NCBI GenBank assembly: GCA_964498075.1 | Contig: CAZCGA010000140.1 | Coordinates: 1-15,717 of the forward strand | Reading direction: 5' to 3' | DNA length: 15,717 nt | Origin: CAZCGA01 sp964498075 | Lineage (GTDB): Bacteria; Desulfobacterota; Binatia; HRBIN30 | Shown: positions 1 through 7,188 of the stretch, in pieces | Layout: the number at the start of each line of letters is the position of its first letter | How positions within the stretch are numbered: position 1 is the stretch's first letter | Translations under genes and position numbers: made by a program | The notes under the pieces: model-generated | Database searches by the model: none | The model's input: the letters and a program-made list of their open reading frames with translations, nothing else | What the model was told of the DNA's origin: nothing

Positions 1-1
1 C

Positions 2-619
2 GCGGCGATCGCCGCGGCGAAGGCGCGCGGCCCGGTCAAGGTCGGCGTCATCGGCCTGGGCACCGGCACGCTCGCCGCCTACGGGCGCAAGGGCGATGCG
101 TTCCGCTTCTACGAGATCAATCCGCAGGTGGTCGCGGTGGCGCGCTCGCGCTTCAGCTACCTGTCGGACAGCGAAGCGGGCATCGAGGTGGTGCTCGGCG
201 ACGGGCGCCTGAAGCTGGAGCGCGAGCCCGCGCAGGGCTTTGACGTGCTGGCGGTGGACGCGTTTTCGAGCGATTCCATCCCGGTGCACCTCATCACCAG
301 GGAGGCGCTCGCGGTCTACCTGCGGCACATGAAGCCGGGCGGGGTGATCGCGTTCCACCTTTCCAACCGCTTCCTCAGCCTGCCGCCGGTGGTTGGGCGC
401 CTGGCGCAGGAGCACGGCCTGCACGTGACGCTGGTCTCGGACGAGGGCAAGGAAGGCGACGACGACCACACGAAAACGGACTGGGTGCTGATCGCGCGCG
501 ATCCGGCGACGCTGCAGGCGGAGGAAATCCAGGCCACCTCGCCCGAACCGCCCGCGGAGCACGCGGCCTGGCGCACCTGGACCGACGACTACTCCAACCT
601 CGTGCAAATCCTCAAGTAG
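2..619 (+). CDS. Spermidine-synthase-like protein, 3' part (5' end outside window)
   Basis: The frame is open from base 2 to the TAG at 617-619, giving 205 residues with no start inside the window, so the gene enters from the left. The visible part is a Rossmann methyltransferase-like fold of the spermidine synthase family. It has a glycine-rich nucleotide loop (GLGTGTLAAY, residues 18-27), an acidic residue after the second strand (YEIN, 37-40), a GDGR turn near 66-69, and the family stretch DAFSSDSIP near 86-94. It ends in a TDDYSNL motif typical of the large bacterial proteins in which such a domain follows a multi-spanning membrane part. Whether a membrane part exists here cannot be seen. 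True polyamine synthesis is not established, because many members of this fused family have unknown substrates. An in-frame GTG at 128 is not the start, since the nucleotide-binding loop lies upstream of it. It converges on the panB-like gene ending at 650. Confidence 0.85.
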   Translation, partial: AAIAAAKARGPVKVGVIGLGTGTLAAYGRKGDAFRFYEINPQVVAVARSRFSYLSDSEAGIEVVLGDGRLKLEREPAQGFDVLAVDAFSSDSIPVHLITREALAVYLRHMKPGGVIAFHLSNRFLSLPPVVGRLAQEHGLHVTLVSDEGKEGDDDHTKTDWVLIARDPATLQAEEIQATSPEPPAEHAAWRTWTDDYSNLVQILK

Positions 620-634
620 CCGCGCGATGCGCGG
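620..634. terminator. GC hairpin between convergent genes (weak terminator candidate)
   Basis: A perfect 6-bp GC stem with a 3-base loop (CCGCGC-GAT-GCGCGG) begins immediately after the stop codon of the spermidine-synthase-like gene. A second short hairpin, GGCGC-TCA-GCGCC at 645-657, straddles the stop of the convergent panB-like gene. Neither is followed by a T-tract, so intrinsic termination is only a possibility. Confidence 0.3.
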
Positions 635-649
635 TCACCAGGACGGCGC

Positions 650-1513
650 TCAGCGCCTGCGCTGGGCGACGAGCTTGGCGAGCTCCTGCTGCTCCTCGGG
701 CTTCATGCCGTAAGAGTGGTCGGCGTCGGGGAACTTGCCCTCGCGCACTTCCGCCGCATAGCGCTTCAGTGCGTCCACCGCGACCTCCGAGATCTGCGCA
801 TAGCGCTTGGTGAACTTCGGCTTGAACTGGTCGAACACGCCGAGCAGGTCGAACGCGAGCAGCAACTGGCCGCAGCTCGCGTTTCCGGCGCCGATGCCGA
901 AGGTGAAGATCTTCACTGCATCATCGACCGCTTTTGCCACCGGCGCAGGCACCGCTTCGATCTCGAAGCCGACCGCGCCGGCTTCCTCGATGGCGATACC
1001 GTCCTCGATGATCCGCATCGCCTCGCCGGCGGTGCGGCCCTGCAGCTTGAAGCCGCCGTACTGGTGCATGAAATGCGGGCACATGCCAACATGGCTCATC
1101 ACCGGCACGCCCGCGTCGGCGATGGCCCGGATGATGTGCGCCTTTTCCCTGCCGCCCTGCATCTTCACTACATCCGCGCCGCCTTCCTTCATCAGGCGCA
1201 CTGCGTTCGCCACGCCGAGCTCGGGCGTGGCGTAGCTGCCATAGGTCATCGCCACCAGGATCATGCAGTTGGGCGCGCCGCGCCGCACCGCCTGCGAATG
1301 CGCGATCATCATGTCGATTGTCACCGGCAGCGTGTTCGGGAACCCGTAGCTGACCATGCCGAGGCTGTCGCCGACCGCCGCAATGTCGATGCCCGCCCGC
1401 TCGGCCCAGACCGCCGAGGGATAGTCCGGGATCGAGGCCATGACGACCTTTTCGCCCGCCTTCTTGCGCAGCGCGAGGTCGGGCACGGTGAGTTTCTTGC
1501 GTTCTTCGGCCAT
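650..1513 (-). CDS. panB: PanB-like ketopantoate hydroxymethyltransferase family protein, copy 1 (altered metal site)
   Basis: This 287-residue protein belongs to the PanB family (TIM barrel, PEP mutase/isocitrate lyase superfamily). True PanB transfers a hydroxymethyl group from methylene-tetrahydrofolate to 2-oxoisovalerate for pantothenate. Seen here: GDSLGM at 48-53 with D49 matching E. coli Mg ligand D45, the LPVT and AVRRGAPN stretches, K117 (E. coli K112), H141 (H136), E186 (E181), the GIGAGN loop, and the HSY C-terminus followed by about 20 extra residues. Odd: E. coli metal ligand D84 is A88 here, and E114 is Q119. Both changes argue against a standard PanB reaction or imply altered metal handling. 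The start is ATG with a GGAAGGA ribosome site 7 nt upstream. It lies 27 bp downstream of a phyH gene and probably shares its transcript. The family call is firm; the reaction is uncertain. Confidence 0.88.
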   Translation of the reverse strand: MAEERKKLTVPDLALRKKAGEKVVMASIPDYPSAVWAERAGIDIAAVGDSLGMVSYGFPNTLPVTIDMMIAHSQAVRRGAPNCMILVAMTYGSYATPELGVANAVRLMKEGGADVVKMQGGREKAHIIRAIADAGVPVMSHVGMCPHFMHQYGGFKLQGRTAGEAMRIIEDGIAIEEAGAVGFEIEAVPAPVAKAVDDAVKIFTFGIGAGNASCGQLLLAFDLLGVFDQFKPKFTKRYAQISEVAVDALKRYAAEVREGKFPDADHSYGMKPEEQQELAKLVAQRRR

Positions 1514-1540
1514 CGCCTGGTCCTTCCGGTTACGTCGCGC

Positions 1541-2374
1541 TCAGGCGCGAAACGCGGTTTTCTCTGTTCCCTGGTAGAGCGCCTTGACCTGGCGCGCAAC
1601 CGCATCGGCATGCGCGGCGAGCGCAGCCTCGTCCAGATCCGCCTTGGGCCGCGGTTCGTAGTCGAAATGGTGGTAGCTGTCGGTGCCGCGCACGAGCGTC
1701 GCGGAATCCCGTACCTTGGTCTGGCGCACGTAGGTCGGAATGTACCGGATGGAGAAGCCGATGCGGCGGTCGTCGGTGGGGTTGGCGTCCGAGCCGTGCA
1801 CGAGCTTGATGTGATGCAGGGACATTTCCCCGGCACCCATCGCGAGACCCACCGCTTTCGCCTTGTCCACCTCGACCGCGATTTCCTGGCCGCGGGAAAG
1901 GAGGTTGTCCTTGTGAAACGTGTCCACGTGCGGCAGCTGGTCGATCTTGTGGCTGCCCGGAATGACCTGCATGTAGCCGTTCTCGGGCGTGACTTCGGTG
2001 AATGCCACCCACGCAGTGATCACGTCGTCGGGTTCCAGACCCCAGTAGGTCGAGTCCTGGTGCCATGAAACGAAGCCGGGGCTGCGCGCCTCCTTGATGA
2101 AGAAATTGGTGGTCCAGCACAGGATATCGGGTCCGATCACATCCTCGACCGCGTCGAGGATCCTCGGATGATGAACCAGCTCGTCCGCCCAGGTGAAAAG
2201 CAGATGCATCTTGTGCCGCCAGTTTCCCTGCAGCGGCTGGCCGGTTTTCGCCTCGTGCGCCTCGAGCGCATTGCGGTACTTGCGCGCATCATCGGCGGGT
2301 ATCACGCGCACCGGCGAGTAGTAGCCGTCGCGCCGGTAGGCCTCGACAGCGGCTGGCGAAAGAAGTTTCGGCAT
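1541..2374 (-). CDS. Phytanoyl-CoA dioxygenase (PhyH) family Fe(II)/2-oxoglutarate oxygenase, intact copy beside panB-like 1
   Basis: This 277-residue protein has the PhyH double-stranded beta-helix pattern. The iron-binding HxD is WHQD at 104-107 (H105, D107), the distal iron histidine is H193 in LVHGS, and R203/R204 eleven residues later probably bind 2-oxoglutarate. The ligand set is complete, so hydroxylation using O2 and 2-oxoglutarate is expected. The Asp is present, unlike the Ala/Gly of SyrB2-type halogenases. No signal peptide is visible, so it is cytoplasmic. Substrates in this family range widely and cannot be assigned; import genes next door suggest a transported compound. ATG at 2374 follows a TGAGGA site about 8 nt upstream. 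It sits 108 bp after livF and 27 bp before panB-like copy 1. Its first residues (MPKLLS) and its last ~25 residues are closely matched by the 35-codon remnant at 8943-9050. Confidence 0.88.
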   Translation of the reverse strand: MPKLLSPAAVEAYRRDGYYSPVRVIPADDARKYRNALEAHEAKTGQPLQGNWRHKMHLLFTWADELVHHPRILDAVEDVIGPDILCWTTNFFIKEARSPGFVSWHQDSTYWGLEPDDVITAWVAFTEVTPENGYMQVIPGSHKIDQLPHVDTFHKDNLLSRGQEIAVEVDKAKAVGLAMGAGEMSLHHIKLVHGSDANPTDDRRIGFSIRYIPTYVRQTKVRDSATLVRGTDSYHHFDYEPRPKADLDEAALAAHADAVARQVKALYQGTEKTAFRA

Positions 2375-2482
2375 CGTGTTTATCCTCAGGGGGTGATCAC
2401 ATGCTCAGGCACTAACATATCAGAAACTCGTCGAAACGAAACTGCGCCAGGCTTGGCTACCGTTGTGGATGCCTGCGAACGG
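2375..2482 (-). promoter_or_regulatory. livF-phyH intergenic region, possible internal promoter
   Basis: This 108-bp gap is the largest within the minus-strand block and is more AT-rich than the genes around it. It holds GATATGTTAG on the minus strand (plus 2412-2421), whose TATGTT could act as a -10, without a good -35. It also holds the palindrome GTGATCAC (2393-2400) and two direct CTCAGG copies (2385-2390, 2404-2409). An internal promoter or operator for phyH-panB is possible but not shown. Confidence 0.25.
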
Positions 2483-3190
2483 TCAGCCGCCGATGACGCG
2501 CATCACGGCCCGATCCGCGTGCACGTCCGCCGGGCGTCCGCCGAAGATGATCTCGCCGCGCTCGATGACGTAGAGCCGCGTCGCGAACTCGGGAACGTGA
2601 TGGATGTTCGACTCGACCATGAGCACCGACCGCCCGAGCTTGGTGATCTGGGCGATGCCCGCGGCGACCTCAGGAATGATCGCGGGCGAGAGCCCCTCGA
2701 ACGGCTCGTCGAGCACCAATAGTTCAGGGTCCAGCGCCAGGGCGCGGGCGATGGACAGCATCTTGCGCTCGCCGCCGCTCATCTCCGGGCCCTTGCGCGC
2801 CATGTAGCGCCGGAGCGCCGGGAACACCTCGTACGCCATGGCGATGCGCTCGGCAGCGGGCCGGCCGGCCGGCCGGGTCCAGGTCGAGATCTCGATGTTC
2901 TCCGCCACCGTGAGATCGGGGAAGATGCCGCTGCCCTCCGGCGCGAAGCCGATGCCAAGCAGCGCGATCTCGTGGGCGGGCTTCCGCGTCACGTCGGCGC
3001 CGCGCAGGGCGATGCGTCCCGAGCGGACGTTGAGCAGCCCGATCGCGCTCTCGAGCGTCGTCGTCTTGCCGGCGCCGTTGCGCCCCACCAGGCAGACCAC
3101 TTCCCGCTCGCCGACCTCGAGCGAGACTCGCCGCAGGATGTGGCTCGTCTGGATATATACGTCGATGGCACGGACAGCGAGGATGGTCAC
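2483..3190 (-). CDS. livF: Branched-chain amino acid-type ABC transporter ATPase LivF
   Basis: This 235-residue ATPase powers import by a LivFGHM-type (HAAT) system together with LivG. Walker A is GRNGAGKTT at 36-44, the ABC signature is MSGGER at 137-142, and Walker B is LLVLDEP at 157-163 with catalytic E162. LivF-typical features are present, such as the GFAPEG stretch near 81-86. The switch region reads VESN where LivF proteins usually have VEQN, a small deviation. The start is GTG at 3190, inside the last codons of livG (GTGA overlap of 4 bp), so translation is likely coupled. It is the last liv gene, and phyH and the panB-like gene follow. The real substrate may not be a branched-chain amino acid, because this family also imports aromatic acids, amides, urea and other small molecules. 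Confidence 0.93.
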   Translation of the reverse strand: MTILAVRAIDVYIQTSHILRRVSLEVGEREVVCLVGRNGAGKTTTLESAIGLLNVRSGRIALRGADVTRKPAHEIALLGIGFAPEGSGIFPDLTVAENIEISTWTRPAGRPAAERIAMAYEVFPALRRYMARKGPEMSGGERKMLSIARALALDPELLVLDEPFEGLSPAIIPEVAAGIAQITKLGRSVLMVESNIHHVPEFATRLYVIERGEIIFGGRPADVHADRAVMRVIGG

Positions 3191-3945
3191 GCGTGCGCCC
3201 GTTGCCGGCCGATCACCATGTCCACCACGTGTGCGTCGGCACGAATGGCGTCCGGCGGGCCGTCCGCGAGCACCTTCCCCTGATGGAGCGCGATGATGCG
3301 GTCGGAGTATCCGAACACGATGTCCATGTCGTGCTCGACCTGGATGATCGCGCGCAGGCCCATGCGCTTCGACGCGCCGACGAGCACCTCCATGATGGTG
3401 CTCTTCTCGGCCGTGCTCACGCCACTCGTGGGCTCGTCGAGCAGAATGATCTCGGGTTTGAGCGCGAACGCCGACGCAATGTCGACGAGCTTCTTGTCAC
3501 CCTGCGGGAGCGTGCGCGCCGGAACGTGGCACTTGCCGCCGAGGCCGAACAGCTCGGCCACCTCGAGGGCAGCCTCCTGCACCTCGCGGTCCGCGTCGAG
3601 CGATGCGAAAAGCTGCTTTCCCCGCCCGAGCCTGGATACCACCGCGGCCTGCAGCGTTTCGAGCACCGTGAGATCGGGGAAGATATGCACGAGCTGGAAG
3701 CTGCGCGCCATTCCCAGCCGCACGAGCGCCGCCGGTCCAATGCCCGCGATGTCCCCGCCCTTGAAGCGCACCGTGCCGGCGGTCGGGCGGAGCACGCCCG
3801 TCAGGACGTCGATGAGCGTCGATTTACCCGCGCCATTGGGCCCGATCACCGAGACGAATTCGCCCTCCCTGATCCCCAGGCTCACGCCGTCGAGCGCACA
3901 GAACTGGCCGTAGAACTGCCGCAGCCCTTGCGCCTCGAGGATCAT
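3187..3945 (-). CDS. livG: Branched-chain amino acid-type ABC transporter ATPase LivG
   Basis: This 252-residue ATPase is the partner of LivF. Walker A is GPNGAGKST at 35-43, the Q-loop glutamine is Q84, Walker B is IILLDEP at 166-172, and the switch histidine is H205 in VEHD. The signature loop reads LPQGDKK (146-152) instead of LSGGQ or the usual LivG LAYGQQR, and the D-loop reads TSGVS. The pair looks like a consistent subfamily rather than decay, as the rest of the site is intact. The frame stays open well upstream, but the ATG at 3945 is chosen because it overlaps the livM stop as ATGA and places the ABC domain at the N-terminus. livF starts in its last codons. The substrate is not determined by this subunit. 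Confidence 0.93.
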   Translation of the reverse strand: MILEAQGLRQFYGQFCALDGVSLGIREGEFVSVIGPNGAGKSTLIDVLTGVLRPTAGTVRFKGGDIAGIGPAALVRLGMARSFQLVHIFPDLTVLETLQAAVVSRLGRGKQLFASLDADREVQEAALEVAELFGLGGKCHVPARTLPQGDKKLVDIASAFALKPEIILLDEPTSGVSTAEKSTIMEVLVGASKRMGLRAIIQVEHDMDIVFGYSDRIIALHQGKVLADGPPDAIRADAHVVDMVIGRQRAHA

Positions 3946-4895
3946 CGGCTGCCCGCATCCGTCGGCCGCGCGCGGGCAAAGACGCCCATGAGCCCCGAGG
4001 GTGCGAAAATTACGATGAATGCCAGGATCGCGCCGAACACCAGCCGCCAGTAGGGCACGACGGACATCACCGCGTCCTGGAGGTAGATAAAGACGAACGC
4101 GCCCAGCACCGGTCCGAAGAAATGGCTGAAGCCCCCCAACAGCACCATGAACACGATGTTTCCGGAGTGGGTCCAGTAGACGAGCGTCGGGTCGACGTTG
4201 CCGGTCGGTGGCGCGAGCAGCGCCCCGCCCACGGCAGCGTACACGGCGGAGATCACGAATGCGCCCCAGCGGTAGCGCGTGACCCCGATCCCGAGCGATT
4301 CGGCCTTGGCGGGGTTGTCGCGGATCGACCGCAGACACAGGCCGAACGGCGAATGCACTATGCGCCACATGACCAGCGTGGCGAGAATCAGGACCGCGAG
4401 CGTGTAGTAGTAGTACGGGCCCACCAGGTAATCGGTCTTCGGCATGTCGAGAGACAGGCCCAGAAGCACCGGCCGCGCCACGGGCATGCCTTCGTCACCG
4501 CCGGTGAGAGCGTAGAACTTGAGCAGGAACGTGTAGAACACCATGCCGAATGCGAGCGTCAGCATGCCGAAGTAGATCTTCACGTAGCGTACGCACAGCG
4601 CCCCCACCAGGACCGCGACCGCCGCGCCCAGCACTGCCGCAACAAGCAATGTCACCTCCATCGAGCGGATCGGCGTATGGGCAGTCAGAAACGCTCCGGC
4701 ATACGCGCCGATGCCAATGAAGAGCGCGTGACCGAACGAGACGAGTCCCGTGTACCCGAACAGCAGATTGAGTCCGAGCAGGACCACCCCATACGCCATG
4801 ACGGGCAGCATCAGCAGCGCATAGTGGATCGGTGCCACCCAGGGGACGACGGCAGCGGCGACGAGCGCCAGGCCAAGGGCGAGACGCCCGCTCAT
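3942..4895 (-). CDS. livM: Branched-chain amino acid-type ABC transporter permease LivM
   Basis: This 317-residue inner-membrane permease of the LivM type is hydrophobic throughout, with several predicted membrane helices. Family landmarks are the GYTGLVSFGHALFIGIGAY segment (about 47-65), the ALTGGDEG loop, and the cytoplasmic loop SIRDNPAKAESLGI that contacts the ATPases. It should form the translocation channel with LivH. The open frame extends far upstream, but the ATG at 4895 overlaps the livH stop (ATGA) and gives a normal family length. Its own stop overlaps the livG start. The C-terminal tail FAPSGLMGVF is typical. Confidence 0.93.
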   Translation of the reverse strand: MSGRLALGLALVAAAVVPWVAPIHYALLMLPVMAYGVVLLGLNLLFGYTGLVSFGHALFIGIGAYAGAFLTAHTPIRSMEVTLLVAAVLGAAVAVLVGALCVRYVKIYFGMLTLAFGMVFYTFLLKFYALTGGDEGMPVARPVLLGLSLDMPKTDYLVGPYYYYTLAVLILATLVMWRIVHSPFGLCLRSIRDNPAKAESLGIGVTRYRWGAFVISAVYAAVGGALLAPPTGNVDPTLVYWTHSGNIVFMVLLGGFSHFFGPVLGAFVFIYLQDAVMSVVPYWRLVFGAILAFIVIFAPSGLMGVFARARPTDAGSR

Positions 4896-5782
4896 GCCGA
4901 GGTCCGGCCGAAGAGACCGTGGGGCCGCCACACCAGCACGGCGATCACGACGAGGTAGATCACCAGCATCTCGAGCGCCGGATAGACCGCAATGGCTACC
5001 GCGCGCAGCACGCCCACGACGAGCGCCCCGACCAACGCGCCCCGCATGCTGCCGAGGCCGCCGATCACCACCACGGCGAACGCCTCGACGATCAGCTCGA
5101 TACCCATCTCGCTCATCGCCGCTGTCGCGGGAATCACCAACGCCCCGCCGAGCGTCCCGAGCGCTGTGCCGAGCGTGAACACCTTGACGTAGACGCGGCC
5201 CATGTCCACGCCCAGCGCTTCGGCCATCTCCCGATTGTCGGCGGTCGCGCGGATGATGCGGCCGAACGCTGTGCGCGTGAGAAGCCAACCGATGCCCAGG
5301 GCGATCGCGACGCTCGCCGCGATGACGATCAGGTTGTAGACCGGGATGGTCGCGCCCAGCACCGGCGCCTGGCCGTAGGCAAGGTAGAGCCCGCCGGTGG
5401 AGCGCGGCGACGTCCCCCAGGTCATGCGGATCAGGTCCTCCATCATGAGCACGACGGCGAACGTGAGGAGGAGCTGGAAGGTTTCGTCGCGGTCGTACAC
5501 GAACCGCAGCAACCCCCGTTCGACCACTGCCCCCGTGAGGCCCACCAGCAATCCGGCGAGCGCCAGCGGAATGATGAAGAGCGCGGGCGGCCCGCCGGCG
5601 CCGATGTACCACTGCACCGCCGAGACGCCCGCGTATGCGCCGAGCGCGTAGAAAGAGCCGCAGGCGAGGTTGAAGATCTTCTGCACGCCGAACACGACCT
5701 GCAGCCCAGCCGCGACCAGGAAGAGGATCGCGGCGTGGAACACGCCGCTCAGCAGGACGTTGACGACGTGCGCGGTCGTCAC
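4892..5782 (-). CDS. livH: Branched-chain amino acid-type ABC transporter permease LivH
   Basis: This 296-residue inner-membrane permease is the LivM partner. Landmarks are the N-terminal GLQVVFGVQKIFNLACGSFYALGAY segment split over residues about 26-50, the loop RATADNREMAEALGV that docks the ATPases, and VIGGLGSMRGALVGAL near the C-terminus, which matches the conserved GGLGSxxGAxxGA of LivH. The predicted start is GTG at 5782, and no strong ribosome site precedes it. It lies 45 bp downstream of the binding-protein gene, and its stop overlaps the livM start. Together with livM, livG and livF it makes a complete set of membrane and energy subunits. Confidence 0.93.
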   Translation of the reverse strand: MTTAHVVNVLLSGVFHAAILFLVAAGLQVVFGVQKIFNLACGSFYALGAYAGVSAVQWYIGAGGPPALFIIPLALAGLLVGLTGAVVERGLLRFVYDRDETFQLLLTFAVVLMMEDLIRMTWGTSPRSTGGLYLAYGQAPVLGATIPVYNLIVIAASVAIALGIGWLLTRTAFGRIIRATADNREMAEALGVDMGRVYVKVFTLGTALGTLGGALVIPATAAMSEMGIELIVEAFAVVVIGGLGSMRGALVGALVVGVLRAVAIAVYPALEMLVIYLVVIAVLVWRPHGLFGRTSA

Positions 5783-5827
5783 GTCAGGCGTTGCGGGTCA
5801 CGAAGGAAGGGTGGCAGGAAGTGCGCG

Positions 5828-7108
5828 CTAGACCTTCCAGGAATCGATCCAGTCGAACAGCTTGGTGTTGCGCGGCTTCATCGCCCGTGTGGTGGAAATC
5901 ACCTCGATCGGATCGATAGTGACGAAGTCGTAGGCGTTCTTGTGCGTCGTGATGCCCTGGTAGAAATTGCACATCTGGATGTGATCTTCGCGCCAGCTCC
6001 GCCGGCCGGAGAGCGAGTCCACTTCGATGCCCTCGAGCGCCTTGACCACCTGCTCCTTGGATGGCCACTGCTTGGCCTGCGCGTAGGCCTTCTCCACCGC
6101 GCCCTTGTAGGACTCCGCGCAGAAGTATGCGTGGTCGCACTCGTACGGCGGATACTCGTTGTGCTTCGCCTTGTATTCGCGCACGAACTGCTTGAGCAAG
6201 GTGCTGCCCTTGGGATCGTCGAAGTACATTGAGTTGTACCCGAGCAGGATTCCCTCGGGCGTGAACTCCTTCTTGAGCGAATCATGGACGCCGCCGCCGG
6301 TGGTGAAGACGGCCTTCATGTTCTTGAACAGCCCGACCGCGGACGCCTGCTTCATCAGGATCGTCGTGTCGCCGGACCAGAACGAGGTCATCAGCAGGTC
6401 GGGCTTCGCCTGCTGAATGGCAGCGATGTGAGAGGTGAAGTCCGTCACCCCGAGCTTGGGGAAGAACTCGGCGACCGGCTTCACGTCGATGCCCAGGCGT
6501 TTGAGCACGCGCTGGTAGGACTGCCAGCAGTCGTGGCCGTACGAGTAGTCGTTGTTGATGCCGACGATGGTCTTGATCCCCTTGAAGTACTTCGCAGTGT
6601 GGATACCGGCCGCGATCGCCTCCACTTCGTTGTCGACGCTCCGGAACGCCCACTTCGGATTGGGCATGGTCTCCTCAACGCCCTTCTGCGTGGTGCCGTC
6701 CCACGACAGCCAGGGAGTGGCGAGATCCTCGGCCACCGGACCGAGCGCGAGCGTCACGCCGGTCGAGATGCCGCCGACGACGACGTCCACCTTGTCCTGA
6801 AGGATGAGCTTGCGATAGCGCTCGACAGTGTCCTTTGGATTGGACTCCTCCTCAATCACGAGCTCAACCTGGCGGCCGAGGATGCCGCCCGCCTTGTTGA
6901 CGCGCTCAGCCCACCACTCCGTGCCACGCTGCCCGGCGACGCCGACCGGCGCCGCGATCCCCGCGCGGATCGCAAGGACGCCGATTCGAACCGGCCCGGG
7001 CGGCACCCCGGGCCGCGCTTGGGCTTGCACGACCGCCGGCGCCCCGACGGTACCCGCTGCAACGGCAGCGCCTGCGACCTTCAGAAACTCACGCCTGGTG
7101 GTGCTCAT
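5828..7108 (-). CDS. Tat-exported periplasmic solute-binding protein of the liv-type ABC transporter
   Basis: This 426-residue type-1 periplasmic binding protein (Peripla_BP_6 / LivK-like) captures the ligand for LivHMGF. The N-terminus carries a twin-arginine signal (TRREFLK, residues 4-10), a hydrophobic stretch and a probable cut after AQA near residue 31, so it is exported folded. The mature part begins PVRIGVLA, followed by the family pattern KAGGILGRQVELVIEEE and a DxVVGG(I)STG segment. No ligand can be assigned. Relatives bind branched-chain amino acids, aromatic acids, amides and other compounds. The ATG at 7108 is well set by a strong purine-rich ribosome site immediately upstream. 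It is the first gene of the liv set, 80 bp after the fatty acid hydroxylase gene. Confidence 0.92.
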   Translation of the reverse strand: MSTTRREFLKVAGAAVAAGTVGAPAVVQAQARPGVPPGPVRIGVLAIRAGIAAPVGVAGQRGTEWWAERVNKAGGILGRQVELVIEEESNPKDTVERYRKLILQDKVDVVVGGISTGVTLALGPVAEDLATPWLSWDGTTQKGVEETMPNPKWAFRSVDNEVEAIAAGIHTAKYFKGIKTIVGINNDYSYGHDCWQSYQRVLKRLGIDVKPVAEFFPKLGVTDFTSHIAAIQQAKPDLLMTSFWSGDTTILMKQASAVGLFKNMKAVFTTGGGVHDSLKKEFTPEGILLGYNSMYFDDPKGSTLLKQFVREYKAKHNEYPPYECDHAYFCAESYKGAVEKAYAQAKQWPSKEQVVKALEGIEVDSLSGRRSWREDHIQMCNFYQGITTHKNAYDFVTIDPIEVISTTRAMKPRNTKLFDWIDSWKV

Positions 7109-7125
7109 GTCTCCCCCTCCTCTTT
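7109..7125 (-). promoter_or_regulatory. Strong ribosome binding site for the solute-binding protein
   Basis: On the minus strand a GAGGAGGGGGAG run stands just before the ATG at 7108. It is the best Shine-Dalgarno match in the liv operon, consistent with the binding protein being made in excess over the membrane subunits. The remaining bases to 7188 hold a TATACGAT-like sequence that could be a -10, but no convincing -35 was found. Confidence 0.6.
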
Positions 7126-7188
7126 GTAATCGTATAGCGCCCGGCCCGCGATCGAGCCGGAAGGCGCGGCGCGCGAGCCGCCGTCAGC

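Noticed and set aside
128..619. Start of the spermidine-synthase-like gene at the GTG at 128
   Set aside because: The nucleotide-binding glycine loop is encoded upstream of it in the same frame, so the gene continues beyond the left edge.
716..2068. Plus-strand open frame (450 codons) opposite panB-like 1 and phyH
   Set aside because: No recognisable protein features; the minus-strand PanB and PhyH motifs account for the region.
1541..2374. SyrB2-like non-heme halogenase
   Set aside because: Halogenases of this fold have Ala or Gly in place of the iron-binding Asp; here the HxD is complete (H105, D107).
2859..2878. GGCC tandem repeat inside livF
   Set aside because: A short run that encodes an ordinary Arg-Pro-Ala-Gly linker in frame; consistent with GC-rich codon use and not a mobile or regulatory repeat.
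4832..6232. Long plus-strand open frame (466 codons) opposite livM, livH and the binding protein
   Set aside because: Low-complexity Arg/His/Asp-rich translation with no family motifs. It is a mirror of GC-rich coding sequence on the other strand, where complete liv genes with all motifs are present.
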